Shown one piece after another: positions 50,714-60,603 of a stretch of 64,000 nucleotides of DNA. How positions within the stretch are numbered: the stretch's first letter is position 1; each line of letters opens with the position of its first letter. The position numbers and the translations under genes are program-made. The notes under the pieces were generated by a model that worked only from the letters and a program-made list of their open reading frames with translations, was not told where the DNA came from and did not search any database. Source of the DNA: Bacteriovoracaceae bacterium (GTDB taxonomy: Bacteria; Bdellovibrionota; Bacteriovoracia; Bacteriovoracales; Bacteriovoracaceae); assembly GCA_947441615.1 (NCBI GenBank), contig CANEUH010000013.1, positions 1-64,000 of the forward strand, read 5' to 3'.

Positions 50714-51532
50714 ATGGTAACACTTATGAAGACAGCTTATTTGATATTTTTTATTTCAATCTCTGCTTTGGCGACCCCAAAACCCAAGATTGAACTCATT
50801 CCCCCACCTAAAACGATGGAAGACTATGAACATCACTTCAAGGGGTGTCTTGAAAACTCAGAATGCGATCAAGTCATGGGCCTTCAGCTGACTCGCTGGA
50901 ATGATCTCATAAAAAAACTAAGAGATGATGCTTCTGATTCATCTAAAAAGTTTCAACTACTTGAAATATTCAGAGAAAAATACGGAATACCTGTAGAATT
51001 TTACACCTACCAAAAGTCCCAACAAGGATTTAAACCTCTTCTCTACAACTCTTCCTGTAAGGCACACAACTCTACAAATGGAGAAAAAATTTTACAAGGG
51101 ACTTCGTTCATCAAGTCTATAAGAAATGAAACTGCCACAGTCTGGCGAGACCAAACACAGATCGAGGTTCCAACGGGGGAGATCCTTGTCCCACAACCTG
51201 TCTATGTTTATAAAGACAAGACTGTCACTAGGTACAATCTCCCCCTAAATGACCAACCACTTTTTATAAGAAATGGTGAATTATTTATTCTCAGACAAGA
51301 AGATGATTTTTTCTACTTCCTTAGTATTTCTTCTTCAGGTGACTGGAAGATCCAAAATATAGACATGACTAGACTATCTGAATGGAGTGATAAAAGATCA
51401 GAAGTTATTTGCCCAAAAGATTCAAACAAAGCCGACTTCAAGTTTTTTCAAAATGAATTTTGTAAATTTATTTGGGATGAAGATCTAAAACAAAAAATCG
51501 TCGTAAAAATGCATAAGGGCTGCACTATCTAA
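50714..51532 (+). CDS. hypothetical secreted protein
   Basis: 272 residues from the ATG at 50714 (alternatives: TTG at 50705, ATG at 50726). A signal peptide (KTAYLIFFISISALA) precedes a mature part with six Cys and no recognised domain. Centre region (VWRDQTQIEVPTGEILVPQP, YVYKDKTVTRY) could be an SH3-like barrel, since wall-binding SH3 domains share such short strands, but this is weak. It converges on the lipoprotein pair with an 8-base overlap. Confidence 0.6.
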   Translation: MVTLMKTAYLIFFISISALATPKPKIELIPPPKTMEDYEHHFKGCLENSECDQVMGLQLTRWNDLIKKLRDDASDSSKKFQLLEIFREKYGIPVEFYTYQKSQQGFKPLLYNSSCKAHNSTNGEKILQGTSFIKSIRNETATVWRDQTQIEVPTGEILVPQPVYVYKDKTVTRYNLPLNDQPLFIRNGELFILRQEDDFFYFLSISSSGDWKIQNIDMTRLSEWSDKRSEVICPKDSNKADFKFFQNEFCKFIWDEDLKQKIVVKMHKGCTI

Positions 51533-52190
51533 GTACGGCCCTTTTCTCGATTGTGCCTTGAGAGCAATCCCCTGAAGAGATGAGCTTTCTTTCAACAAAA
51601 AAGCCTCTTCTATCATTGGCAATTTTAAATTTAATCCACTCATTAGTGTGGATTTCATAATTAATATCATCCAAAACAGTTCCTCTTTGAAGATGAATGC
51701 ATATCCCCTTATCATCTGACTGACAGTGCTCACTTGAAGTGAAGGATGTAAACCACACCGCCCCAGTTCTAGAAATTTGCATTGGACTCATTAAATTACC
51801 AAGATTTTGGCAAATTTGAGACATGACACCTTTACTCACAGTCTCTACGTCGCTAAATCCAAAGGCCTCACCATTCGTAGGTTTAAACACGTATCCCAGA
51901 TCCGTTTTGTGAATTGTCGTTACCACATCTTTAGGGATCGATGATTGTCGGTCTGAACAATTCTTCTGAGAGTAACTAAACTTATATTCTGTACCTGTTG
52001 AAACAAGAACACTTAATAAATCCTCTTTACTAGAAAGCGCGCGGCAAACGGCTTCAATCCGCTCGCTGTCTTCAACGGTGACAACAAGTGGCTCAAATCT
52101 TCTTACTGCCCCTACGGTATCCTGGATTTTCTGTGGCTCTCCAATACATGAGGAAACAAGAAATAATGAGATTAATACAAGTCTAGTCAT
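51525..52190 (-). CDS. hypothetical lipoprotein, paralogue of its neighbour (copy 2)
   Basis: 221 residues from the ATG at 52190 (AAGGA five bases before it; an ATG two codons earlier is too close). The lipobox VSSC gives the lipidated Cys. Shares with the 52258-52929 product the layout EAVCRALSSKEDLL/TSVCNSLSQKELAL, SQICQNLGNLMSP/SEICSNLGSLTNP, GICIHLQ/EICIKLE and HTNEWIKFK/HTKEWIRVR, so the two are a tandem duplicate. Six conserved Cys probably pair. Function unknown. Confidence 0.7.
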   Translation of the reverse strand: MTRLVLISLFLVSSCIGEPQKIQDTVGAVRRFEPLVVTVEDSERIEAVCRALSSKEDLLSVLVSTGTEYKFSYSQKNCSDRQSSIPKDVVTTIHKTDLGYVFKPTNGEAFGFSDVETVSKGVMSQICQNLGNLMSPMQISRTGAVWFTSFTSSEHCQSDDKGICIHLQRGTVLDDINYEIHTNEWIKFKIANDRRGFFVERKLISSGDCSQGTIEKRAVLR

Positions 52191-52201
52191 AGTCATCCTT
52201 G

Positions 52202-52228
52202 AACAATTTAACTCGTGGTTAAATTGTT
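52202..52228. repeat. perfect 11-bp dyad between the paralogous lipoprotein genes
   Basis: AACAATTTAAC-TCGTG-GTTAAATTGTT. No U run follows on either strand, so it is more likely an operator or an mRNA hairpin that separates the two tandem genes than a terminator. Confidence 0.65.
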
Positions 52229-52257
52229 TCCCATTTTAACAGGGCTAGGCAACTACT

Positions 52258-52929
52258 TTATTTTAATGTGGCACTTGAAGTGATTGTTCGCCCTTCAGGA
52301 CAAAAAGATTTAGAAACTTTTTTTCTATAAGTAAAAAATCCTACGAATCCTTGAACCGATGGAGTTCTCACTCTTATCCACTCTTTCGTATGAACAACGG
52401 CAGATGAACCTTGGACGTAAGCCTTTTCAAGTTTTATACAAATTTCTCCATAAGCTGGAGAGCAATCCCCAGGGTTAATCCCTAACGAGGAAATAAAGGT
52501 GACTTCATTTTGACCAATCACTGGATTTGTTAGACTACCAAGATTGGAGCAAATTTCAGAGAATAATCCAGAAGTTGTTGTCTCTAAGTTTGGGAACAAG
52601 AAATCTAATCCATCTGCTTTTTTAAAGACAAAGTTTGCACCCAATTTTTGAATAGTAACAGAAACATTATCGGATGGAACTGACGTTCCAGCACAGTCAG
52701 CCTGAGTCGTAGAAAAAAGATGGTTCGTATTGACGGCCGTTTCAAGTGCAAGTTCTTTTTGAGAAAGTGAATTACAGACTGATGTAATGTTATCTTTTTC
52801 AACCCCAGAAATTAAAGCTGGTGTTGATATCGCCTTCACTTCACCAACTGAATTATCAACAAATTGACCTGCCTTGTAATCTCCACATGACGACAAAATG
52901 ACTAAAGAAACGATCAAATAATATTTCAT
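52258..52929 (-). CDS. hypothetical lipoprotein, paralogue of its neighbour (copy 1)
   Basis: 223 residues. MKYYLIVSLVILSSC is a lipoprotein signal with Cys at 15. The mature sequence carries the same Cys and Trp landmarks as the 51525-52190 product (see that entry), roughly one third identical by eye. It starts one base after the stop of the next lipoprotein gene, so it is the middle of a three-gene lipoprotein operon. No family recognised. Confidence 0.7.
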   Translation of the reverse strand: MKYYLIVSLVILSSCGDYKAGQFVDNSVGEVKAISTPALISGVEKDNITSVCNSLSQKELALETAVNTNHLFSTTQADCAGTSVPSDNVSVTIQKLGANFVFKKADGLDFLFPNLETTTSGLFSEICSNLGSLTNPVIGQNEVTFISSLGINPGDCSPAYGEICIKLEKAYVQGSSAVVHTKEWIRVRTPSVQGFVGFFTYRKKVSKSFCPEGRTITSSATLK

Positions 52930-52930
52930 A

Positions 52931-53656
52931 CTATCTTCCTACCATTTTATTTTTTATGTAGAGACTTCTCAATTTACTTGCTTCAGCGACATAATTTTCA
53001 AACCAGTGGGTTCTCGTTAGGCCAATGAACATCTTCTCTTCTGTGGTAACTATTTTTAAGTGAGGAATTTCTAGCATCTTTACCAAGTAAAAATTCGCAA
53101 AAACAGGAATTTTAAGAACAGATTCCATTGCCTTGGGATCTTTATGAAATGAATTCTTATGAGCGTAATGAGTAATCAGATTATCAAATTTATAAAAATT
53201 ATCTGAAATCCCCTCCTCACATAGAGTCTCTATTTCTGTTCTTATGAGTCCGTGATAATCTTGTAGAGAAAAACTCCCACTAAAAGCAAGCTCCGGAAAA
53301 AACTTTTTTCCATCTTCATCTACATGAACTGAAGAGTACATCATCATCTTAGGAATCATTTTAGAATCCATTTCAATTTTATCATGATGAAATTGAGGAC
53401 AAAGATTAACATCCGCATTTTTATCTAGGATCTGACCAATCGTTTGGTACTGGTGATAAAGCACACTAAAATAAATTCGCCGAGGAGATTTCCCCATTTT
53501 TTCATCATGATCAATTGAGGCCGGGACTCTCGCTATAGACTTTTGTACTTTATCCACTAGGTCATGAGCATAAGGAAATTGTACCACTTTAGTTGGACCA
53601 TCAATATGAGCACAACCCGTGGCAACCAATATAAAACCCAAAAATACATTTTTCAT
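52931..53656 (-). CDS. hypothetical lipoprotein
   Basis: 241 residues. Lipobox VATGC (Cys 15). The mature protein is helix-rich with several His (LYHQYQTIGQ, FHHDKIE, THYAHKNSFHKD), no paired Cys pattern and no known family. First gene of the three-lipoprotein operon; it lies divergently to the EVE-domain gene about 80 bp away. Confidence 0.65.
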   Translation of the reverse strand: MKNVFLGFILVATGCAHIDGPTKVVQFPYAHDLVDKVQKSIARVPASIDHDEKMGKSPRRIYFSVLYHQYQTIGQILDKNADVNLCPQFHHDKIEMDSKMIPKMMMYSSVHVDEDGKKFFPELAFSGSFSLQDYHGLIRTEIETLCEEGISDNFYKFDNLITHYAHKNSFHKDPKAMESVLKIPVFANFYLVKMLEIPHLKIVTTEEKMFIGLTRTHWFENYVAEASKLRSLYIKNKMVGR

Positions 53657-53736
53657 TCTTTCCCCTAGCTAAAATTCTTTTCGACATTTTTATTCGGGAA
53701 CTTGATTAACCGTCTTTTTTTGTCCATCATAGAAGA

Positions 53737-54198
53737 ATGAAATACTGGCTAATGAAATCCGAACCTGACGTCTTCTCTTTCGATGATTTAAAGAAAAGAC
53801 CCAAAAAAACTGAACCTTGGAATGGAGTTAGAAACTATCAGGCCCGTAATTTCATGCGAGATGAGATGAAAATAGGAGACCAGATCCTATTTTATCACTC
53901 CTCTTGTGATATCCCTGGAGTGGCCGGTATTGCAAAGGTAAGCTCACAAACCTACCCTGACATAACCCAATTTGAAGCAACATCCGAGTACTTTGATCCG
54001 AAAGCGACGAAGGAGAATCCGCGCTGGTTCTTAATTGATGTGACCTTTATGAAAGATCTAAAGTCGTTTGTATCTTTGGAAGAAATTAAAAAGCATAAGA
54101 ACTTATCAGAAATGAGACTTCTTCAGCGAGGTAACCGGCTTTCTATTTTGCCAGTTACCCGTGAAGAATTTGAATATATCTTAAAACTTGGAACTTAA
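53737..54198 (+). CDS. EVE-domain protein (PUA-like)
   Basis: 153 residues spanning one EVE domain: KYWLMKSEPDVFSFDDLKK (2-20), WNGVRNYQARNFMRDEMKIGDQILFYHSS (~28-56), GVAGIAKV and NPRWFLIDV. The Trp and aromatic cage residues that bind modified bases in this family are visible. Eukaryotic THYN1 and bacterial relatives bind methylated or hydroxymethylated cytosine. Not linked to restriction genes here. Converges on the M14 gene with a 4-base overlap. Confidence 0.93.
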   Translation: MKYWLMKSEPDVFSFDDLKKRPKKTEPWNGVRNYQARNFMRDEMKIGDQILFYHSSCDIPGVAGIAKVSSQTYPDITQFEATSEYFDPKATKENPRWFLIDVTFMKDLKSFVSLEEIKKHKNLSEMRLLQRGNRLSILPVTREEFEYILKLGT

Positions 54199-55505
54199 TC
54201 TAAGCTAATGTAGTTACCGTTTGCTTGTACGAGATCTTTTTCCACTCTGACCGAAATAGTCTTAGGAGATCGATTTTTTTCAGAAATTTTAAACGTGTAA
54301 TCACCTTCAGGCATGACTTTATAAAACTCAGACCCTTTAAACGCAAAACTACCCATTTTTTGAACCACTGGAGAATTTTGAGTGATCTCCACTGTCCCAG
54401 AAGCATTAGGTCTTAATGTTTTAAATCCAGCACCTCTATGAACTTCTTTGATGAAGTAAACCATTGAGTCCCTGTTATTTTTATAAAAATTTGGAATTTC
54501 AGAATAATCCGGCCACTTCTGATGAGAGAGTTCTACTGTAATTTGTAGGTCATTATACCAAACATAACTCCAGTCTTGCATTCCACCCTTAACAACGTAC
54601 CAGGCAGCTCCATTCGTGATCCCGCCAGGGAACTCAGTGGAACTCTTCATTTCTGGATTAAGATCAGAATAACCAAGAGAGAGTTCTTTTACAAAACCAT
54701 CAAGAGGATGAAGGTCATATTTAGAATCCCAAGGGTAGTTTGCAACAATTGTTCCACCATGAAAGTTAGCTGATAAAGCAAACTGGCGAGTTGCCTGAAA
54801 CTTCATAACATTTTGAACTTCAATTTCTCTTCCAGCAGTTGTCGATTCAGTATCACGAGTTATGTCAGGAAAATTTCTATTCAGATCTCTATAATTGGCG
54901 TTTCCTCTTTGCTTCATATCACTTCCATCTGGATTCATCGAAGGCATGATATAGATCTCAGTATTATCTACGAGCTCAGTCAGCTCTTTATCGGAACCAT
55001 ACTTTTGACCAATTTCTTCAATCAAGCGAACAGTAAGCTCTCTACCAGTAATTTCATCTCCGTGCATCGACGAGATATATTTAAATTCTGGCTCTGTCTC
55101 ATCAGTATTCACATTGTCAGAAATTTTCATGATAAGAAGATCCTTCCCCTTAACTGATTTTCCAATATTAATAAGCTTCATGATTTTTGGATATTTAGAA
55201 GCAGCACTCACAAGTTTTTCAACAATTTGTGCCGAACTTGGGTAACCTGCTAGTGAGCTTTTATGGATCGCCTTCATATCAAAGAAAACAATTTTTTTAC
55301 TATCTAAGTATTTTGCAATTCCACGAGGCCCATAAACTTCGAAGCCTTCACTTGTTACGTGATCGATTTCAATTGTTCCAGCATCAATAAGTTCTTTTAC
55401 AATTTCTGGCCTAAGCCCTGGAAGGTAAAGTTCTTCTTGAATCTTAACGGATGCTAATGAAGAAAAACTCAATCCAATGAGAAATAAGGAAATAAATGGT
55501 TTCAT
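54195..55505 (-). CDS. secreted M14 zinc carboxypeptidase
   Basis: 436 residues with a signal peptide (FISLFLIGLSFSSLA). Zinc ligands: HGDEITGRE (H-x2-E, ~148-156) and His in NFHGGTIVANYPWD (~249). Substrate contacts include MNPDGSD, NRNFPD (~209) and the catalytic Glu in ITVELSHQKWP (~328). A C-terminal beta-sandwich follows (FKTLRPNASGTVEI ...), like the transthyretin-like domain of carboxypeptidase D/N types. Preference for basic or hydrophobic ends cannot be read. Probably acts in the periplasm or outside. Confidence 0.92.
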   Translation of the reverse strand: MKPFISLFLIGLSFSSLASVKIQEELYLPGLRPEIVKELIDAGTIEIDHVTSEGFEVYGPRGIAKYLDSKKIVFFDMKAIHKSSLAGYPSSAQIVEKLVSAASKYPKIMKLINIGKSVKGKDLLIMKISDNVNTDETEPEFKYISSMHGDEITGRELTVRLIEEIGQKYGSDKELTELVDNTEIYIMPSMNPDGSDMKQRGNANYRDLNRNFPDITRDTESTTAGREIEVQNVMKFQATRQFALSANFHGGTIVANYPWDSKYDLHPLDGFVKELSLGYSDLNPEMKSSTEFPGGITNGAAWYVVKGGMQDWSYVWYNDLQITVELSHQKWPDYSEIPNFYKNNRDSMVYFIKEVHRGAGFKTLRPNASGTVEITQNSPVVQKMGSFAFKGSEFYKVMPEGDYTFKISEKNRSPKTISVRVEKDLVQANGNYISLD

Positions 55506-55604
55506 CGTGAAATCCTTTGTTTTGATCCGTAAATGCTACTCCCTTGGGCCATTGAAAGGCAAAGAGAGGGGGTCAGGTGTTAGATTGTTTAAGATTATTT
55601 TATA

Positions 55605-56696
55605 TTAATGGAATAAATAGAGTCTATTTCTCGATGAATAAATCGCCATAAAATCATCCGTCGCAACAATGTCCGAGAACACTGCAGAATAGTCATAACC
55701 CATAGCAAATTCACCAGTAACATTCATTGTTAGCGGATCGATGGAGCGTATCTTCCCATCGAAACTCGCCGCCACGATACTGTCCTTCCACCACGTCACC
55801 GCACTAACAGCTTTATCAGAAATTTTTACTTTCTTTAGGATTTCTCCATTTTGAGAAATGAGGAGCACTTCACCCTCGTTTGTTCCTAATAATAACTGCT
55901 CACCCTTTAAAACTGGGTGGGCCAATACACTTAACCCAAAACTTCTTGCCACGGCTCCATTATCAGGATTAATCGCTTTTAGTTCCCCAGACGGAGATCC
56001 CGTCACCACGACCCCACCAGAGAGTATTGGATTCAAATCGACGTCTATGAATTTTGATTGGTCCACAATTTTAGTTTCCCAAATGACTGTTCCCTCTGTG
56101 AAAGAAAGGGCCCCAACAAAACCATCTGCAAAACCAAGTATAATTTTATTTCCAACGACAAGCGGCTTGGTCGTTCTTTGAAGAGTAGTCGTTACAGGTA
56201 CTGCTCTTTTGTAGACCCACAAAATTTTTCCCGTTTCTGCATCAAGTTGGGCAATTTGATGTCCTCTTAAATAAACAATTAATCTTCCAGAATGATAAAA
56301 AGGAGCACTCTCAATAGGAGCACCAAGATCAATGGCATATTTTAATTCGCCGCTCAGATAGTGTCTAACAAACAGTCTTCCACTGAGACCACCGTAAGCA
56401 ACATGATCATTAAAAAATTCACTCGCTCCGCCAAGAGGAGTTCCTTCATTCTGAGACCAAAGAGTTCTTCCTGTTTCTAAGTCATAAGCCGACATCTTAC
56501 CCGACAGAGTTCCCATGTAGACAATGTCATTAAATATTCTAGGAGCACCAAGACCAATGGAAAGATTTCCAGACTGGTAGTGATGATCTAAATTTTTTGA
56601 CCAAAGAACATTAAAGAATCGAGTCTTTTTTTCAGGCGGAGTTAATTTTACTGAACTACAACCTACCAAAAAAAGAAGGAAGAAAAATAACCTCAT
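55605..56696 (-). CDS. bamB: BamB-like beta-propeller lipoprotein
   Basis: 363 residues. Lipobox LVGC (Cys 13). Eight PQQ-type blades with recurring A-Y-D-L-E-T-G, Q-L-D-A-E-T-G, A-I-N-P-D-N-G and S-I-D-P-L-T-M turns fit BamB of the outer-membrane assembly machine. The upstream gene is YfgM-like, the E. coli order yfgM-bamB. The start overlaps the yfgM-like stop (ATGA). Confidence 0.88.
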   Translation of the reverse strand: MRLFFFLLFLVGCSSVKLTPPEKKTRFFNVLWSKNLDHHYQSGNLSIGLGAPRIFNDIVYMGTLSGKMSAYDLETGRTLWSQNEGTPLGGASEFFNDHVAYGGLSGRLFVRHYLSGELKYAIDLGAPIESAPFYHSGRLIVYLRGHQIAQLDAETGKILWVYKRAVPVTTTLQRTTKPLVVGNKIILGFADGFVGALSFTEGTVIWETKIVDQSKFIDVDLNPILSGGVVVTGSPSGELKAINPDNGAVARSFGLSVLAHPVLKGEQLLLGTNEGEVLLISQNGEILKKVKISDKAVSAVTWWKDSIVAASFDGKIRSIDPLTMNVTGEFAMGYDYSAVFSDIVATDDFMAIYSSRNRLYLFH

Positions 56697-57361
56697 TGAG
56701 CAAGTTGCTGAAGATAGAGTTTGGCCATCTTAGCGAGCTCATCATTAGGGAATGTATTAATGATATAGTCAAACTGAGTTTGAGCTTTACCTTTTTCACC
56801 TTTTACGAGGTAGAGTCTTCCGAGCTCAAGAGACGTTTTTACTGGCATAACACCATCTTTATTTTGAGCAAGTGGCTCAAGAACAGCAATCGCTTCGTCT
56901 ATTTTTCCAAGTTTTTCAAGGATGACTGCTCTTTGAAGACTTATAAAGAAAGCTGAAACAGGATGTTTAACTTTAGAAGAAACCTTAGAAAGGATCACTT
57001 CAGCTTCTTGAAAGTTTCCTTTCTCGTAAAGAAATTTTCCCATGTCTAGAATAACCGGAATCATGATGGGAGCACTTTGAATGGCACTATCTAATCCATC
57101 AAAAGCTTTCACTAAATCTGAAACTCCGCTCTTACCCGCTTTGACATCGGCCCAAATACCGGATTGAAATTCATAAACCTTAACAGAATGCTCGAGAGCA
57201 GCTCTCTTTTGAGACTGTTTCCAAAGTAGAAAACCAGTCGCTCCAACGAGTATCGCAACGAGAATAGCAAAAAATATTTTTCTGTTCTCGTATATGACGT
57301 GACCAAGGTCAGTTTTATTAAGAGTTTGTTCTAGAGTTTGAGATTGAGTTGCTTCACTCAT
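56693..57361 (-). CDS. yfgM: YfgM-like membrane-anchored TPR protein
   Basis: 222 residues. An N-terminal cytoplasmic stretch (1-28), one membrane helix (IFFAILVAILVGATGFLLW, ~29-47) and TPR-like helices up to the end (GNFQEAEVILSKVS, GKIDEAIAVLEPLA, GEKGKAQTQFDYII). Same layout as YfgM, which works with periplasmic chaperones and the Sec translocon. In E. coli the order is yfgM-bamB-der; here der lies 1.4 kb upstream on the same strand beyond two opposite genes. Confidence 0.85.
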   Translation of the reverse strand: MSEATQSQTLEQTLNKTDLGHVIYENRKIFFAILVAILVGATGFLLWKQSQKRAALEHSVKVYEFQSGIWADVKAGKSGVSDLVKAFDGLDSAIQSAPIMIPVILDMGKFLYEKGNFQEAEVILSKVSSKVKHPVSAFFISLQRAVILEKLGKIDEAIAVLEPLAQNKDGVMPVKTSLELGRLYLVKGEKGKAQTQFDYIINTFPNDELAKMAKLYLQQLAQ

Positions 57362-57454
57362 TTTAGGATCCTTTTTGACTTTAAAATTACCCTAGAAGTT
57401 TAAAACTCCTCCTCACTCGTTGTCAAAGATCAAAAGATTACCTAGACTTAAAGA

Positions 57455-57940
57455 ATGAAACATTTATTTCCATTTTTTCTAGTTCTTTTCGCCTCAACTG
57501 CATTTAGTGCGGATTTGAGAGGTCGCATGGGTGTCGGGGCATCAAATCAGCTCGCTAATGGAGTTCCGGCCATTTCACTTAAAATCCAACAAAACAAGCG
57601 ATTTGCCATCGGTGGAATACTCGGTTTCAGAACCGATCAAGACTCCACACTTTACGGAGCAGGGGCGAAGTTCTACCGCATCATTTTTGACGAGCCACAG
57701 CTCAATTTTTATTTAGCTGGTCTTTTCGCAACTGAAAACTACCTTGACGGAACAAAAGTCAAAACAGGATTTCAAGTTGATGGAACCTTAGGAACAGAGT
57801 TTCACTTTCAAGGACTCGAGAGCCTGGGATTATCATTTGAATTTGGTGTATCCGCTAGAGAAGCCGATGGTGACGGAGGAACAAGTTTCGAAACAATTGG
57901 GGACAATATTATAAAAGCTGCCATCCACTTTTATCTCTAA
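57455..57940 (+). CDS. small outer-membrane beta-barrel-like protein
   Basis: 161 residues with a signal peptide (FPFFLVLFASTAFSA). The mature 140 residues alternate in about eight strands and end in AAIHFYL, with Phe/Tyr/Leu at the C terminus. Likely an 8-strand barrel. It lies 3 bases before another beta-barrel-type gene and divergent from yfgM, in a block of envelope genes. Confidence 0.6.
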   Translation: MKHLFPFFLVLFASTAFSADLRGRMGVGASNQLANGVPAISLKIQQNKRFAIGGILGFRTDQDSTLYGAGAKFYRIIFDEPQLNFYLAGLFATENYLDGTKVKTGFQVDGTLGTEFHFQGLESLGLSFEFGVSAREADGDGGTSFETIGDNIIKAAIHFYL

Positions 57941-57943
57941 ACT

Positions 57944-58729
57944 ATGCTCAAAATACTTTTTTTTATCCTGATTCTTTTCACTTCTTGGTCCACTTTTGGG
58001 CAATCCAATGACCAGATCATGCAAGAGCTTGAAGATGACTTAACGCCTGGATCAGATATTTTTTCTGACTTCAATGAGGACTTAGAAAGTGCTCAAGTTC
58101 TTGAAGACGAACGCTTCTACCGTTATGGCCGCTTTTTTTCTGTGAACATTGGTGGAGGCTTTACCACATTTACTGGAAATAGAGGGAAAGCTTATGATGA
58201 TAACCATCCCACTTTTCATTTATCAAATACCTACTTCCTAGATTTTCAAAAAGCGATACTGTTAGGTTTAGAATATTCAAAACACACAATGATCTTAGAC
58301 ACCGTTGTTAATGGATACCCAACGCAAGGTCCACTCGGGGCAGTGGTTACGGACTTTACCCGAGTGTTTGTTGGTTACAAGTATTACATCGATACAACGG
58401 ATCTTGGTACGGCAGTGACTTATTCAAATCCTCACTTTATCGGACGTCTAGAATATTGGTACCAAACGACAACTTTTCTCGATAAGCCTAGCCTTCCAAA
58501 GGATAAAGGAGGAGGCCTCGGCTCTGGACTAGGTTTCGGATTAGAATTTCCCATTGAACTCAGGCAATCCTATATTAGTGTTGAGGCGCTCTATCATGTC
58601 GTAAATTTTTACGACAAATACACCCAAGACTACCGCCAAAAGCCAGGAGATACAAATAGCACCTACGGCTATGAGGACTTAGCGGGTAATGTTCTTTCAC
58701 TCGTATTTACTTATAATTTTACTTGGTAA
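57944..58729 (+). CDS. outer-membrane beta-barrel-like protein
   Basis: 261 residues with a signal peptide (FFILILFTSWSTFG). An acidic linker (~25-50, EDDLTPGSDIFSDFNEDLE) leads to a barrel rich in Gly and aromatic residues (FSVNIGGGFTTFTGN, KYYIDTT, GRLEYWYQTTTF) ending FTYNFTW with a terminal aromatic. Probably 10-12 strands. Co-transcribed with the preceding small barrel gene. Confidence 0.65.
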   Translation: MLKILFFILILFTSWSTFGQSNDQIMQELEDDLTPGSDIFSDFNEDLESAQVLEDERFYRYGRFFSVNIGGGFTTFTGNRGKAYDDNHPTFHLSNTYFLDFQKAILLGLEYSKHTMILDTVVNGYPTQGPLGAVVTDFTRVFVGYKYYIDTTDLGTAVTYSNPHFIGRLEYWYQTTTFLDKPSLPKDKGGGLGSGLGFGLEFPIELRQSYISVEALYHVVNFYDKYTQDYRQKPGDTNSTYGYEDLAGNVLSLVFTYNFTW

Positions 58730-58760
58730 AAAAATGGGCGATTTCATCGCCCCTTTTTTT
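58728..58760. terminator. bidirectional terminator between the beta-barrel gene and der
   Basis: GGGCGAT-TTC-ATCGCCC (58736-58752) with A7 before and T7 after, so it works in both directions: end of the barrel unit on plus and end of der on minus, where it overlaps the der stop codon. Confidence 0.93.
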
Positions 58761-60603
58761 ATGATTTCTTTTTTTCAATTTTCTTCATTCTTCTTTCAAT
58801 ATCCGTAGAAGTCCTAAAGATAAGATGAACTGGAGTATTTGTAAGATCAAACTCTTTTCTCAGACCATTAATAAGATATCTTTTGTAATTTTCTGGAATC
58901 CCTTGGGACTTATTACTAAAGAGTAAAAATGTCGGAGGGCTAGACTTTAGCATCGAAGCATATTTGACCTTAAATCTAATTCCATTTGTTCTTTTAACGA
59001 TGACGGGATTTGAATCCGTAAGTTGTAAGAAACAACGGTTCAAAGCCCCTGTTGGAATTTTTCTATTACGGATCACTATCGTTCGCTTCATCGCCTCACG
59101 AAGATAATTGATATTTCTATTCTTCTGAGCTGAGATTGTAACGAGCTGACAAAAGTTGAGCCAAGGAACATCATCACGAAGGTTCTGAATCCACTCTTTC
59201 TTTTTCTTTTGATCAGCGAAAACGTCCCTAAGTAAATCGATCTTATTAAGACAAATAATAACGGATTTACCTTTTTCCAAGGCAATATCGCAAAGGCGTC
59301 GATCTTGGTGAGTAATTCCCAAAGTCGAATCGACCATAAATAAAACGATATCAGATTCAGTGATCGCTCTTAATGAGCGATAAACAGACTGAGTTTCGAT
59401 AAAACCTTCAACCAGTTTTGATTTTCTAATTCCTGCAGTATCAACGAGCTTAATTGATCTCCAGCGATTCACATGTTGAGCAAATTCTAAATGGGCGACT
59501 TCTTCTTCAGGCGAATTATCCCAATTTTTTTCAATCTCATTTAGGATTTCTGTTTCAGTATAGAGATCTGTTCCCGTATTTGATTCATCAAAGGAAAAGT
59601 CATTTGATGATTCAACCTCTTTATCAGAATCATCAAATGTTGACTCAGCTGTTTGTCCGAATTCAACATAGATCTTTTTTTCTTCTTCCGTGAGATCCTC
59701 TTCATCAACAGAAAGATTTAGATCCACATCCCCTGATTCCTGGAATCTTTTAAGTTCATCAAACATCTCTTCAGCATTTTTACGAAATTGATTATCTCGT
59801 GGGCTTAAAAGATCTACATCTGGCCCAAAATACAGATCAATATAACCTTCAATCGGATCTACAGTCGTCCCAGCAATTTCTGAGACAAGTGCTCTTTGAG
59901 CTCCTACAAGGCAGTTCAAAAGAGTCGATTTCCCAGCATTTGGTGCACCTATTATTGAAACCGCTGCCACAACGTCATTTTCAGGACGTACACCTTTTTG
60001 AAGTTGCTCATTTTCTGAAGCTTCAGATTCATTAAACTTCACACAAGTTTTAAGAAGTTTTTCTCTTAAGTCATAAAATCCACGATTATGCTCGGCGGAC
60101 ACTCTCATCATGTCTTCTTCATCTAGACCCAAAGTATAAAAATCATACTGATCACCTTCTTGTTTTTCAGTATCAAATTTATTCATGACAAGCCAAAATG
60201 GCTTTCTCGTTGATTTGATATAGTCACAGATACCTTTATCAAAAGGCAGGAACCCCTCTCTTACATCAACCACAAAGAGGACCAGATCAGACTCATCAAT
60301 CGCAAGTTTCGCGTGATCGGCCATGATATTAAAGAATGGATCAACATTATTTTTTTTACGTGGATCGATATCTATTTTTTCGGGATAAAAGCCACCTGTA
60401 TCAACTAAAATAACTTCATCACTAAGAACTTCACCTTCAATCACTTCTTCAAGCTTCATGATGCCATAGTGACGATCTCTCGTAACACCGGGCTGATCGT
60501 GTGTCATAGCGAGATGTTGTTTTTTCATGAGTCGATTAAATATCGTACTCTTCCCTACATTGGGTCTTCCAATAATGGAGACGACCATTGATCTTTGATT
60601 CAT
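58759..60603 (-). CDS. der: ribosome-biogenesis GTPase Der with large acidic insertion
   Basis: 614 residues against about 440-490 usual, starting at the ATG 60603 (GGAGGA upstream, ATGA overlap with era). First G domain: GRPNVGKST (12-20), DTGG (68-71), MNKFD (~140). Second: GAPNAGKST (219-227), GTT (245-247), DTAG (388-391), NKID. Residues ~256-378 between switch I and DTAG are an acidic insertion of about 120 residues, where Der normally has under 20. The KH-like C-terminal domain is normal. Needed for 50S assembly. Confidence 0.9.
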   Translation of the reverse strand: MNQRSMVVSIIGRPNVGKSTIFNRLMKKQHLAMTHDQPGVTRDRHYGIMKLEEVIEGEVLSDEVILVDTGGFYPEKIDIDPRKKNNVDPFFNIMADHAKLAIDESDLVLFVVDVREGFLPFDKGICDYIKSTRKPFWLVMNKFDTEKQEGDQYDFYTLGLDEEDMMRVSAEHNRGFYDLREKLLKTCVKFNESEASENEQLQKGVRPENDVVAAVSIIGAPNAGKSTLLNCLVGAQRALVSEIAGTTVDPIEGYIDLYFGPDVDLLSPRDNQFRKNAEEMFDELKRFQESGDVDLNLSVDEEDLTEEEKKIYVEFGQTAESTFDDSDKEVESSNDFSFDESNTGTDLYTETEILNEIEKNWDNSPEEEVAHLEFAQHVNRWRSIKLVDTAGIRKSKLVEGFIETQSVYRSLRAITESDIVLFMVDSTLGITHQDRRLCDIALEKGKSVIICLNKIDLLRDVFADQKKKKEWIQNLRDDVPWLNFCQLVTISAQKNRNINYLREAMKRTIVIRNRKIPTGALNRCFLQLTDSNPVIVKRTNGIRFKVKYASMLKSSPPTFLLFSNKSQGIPENYKRYLINGLRKEFDLTNTPVHLIFRTSTDIERRMKKIEKKKS

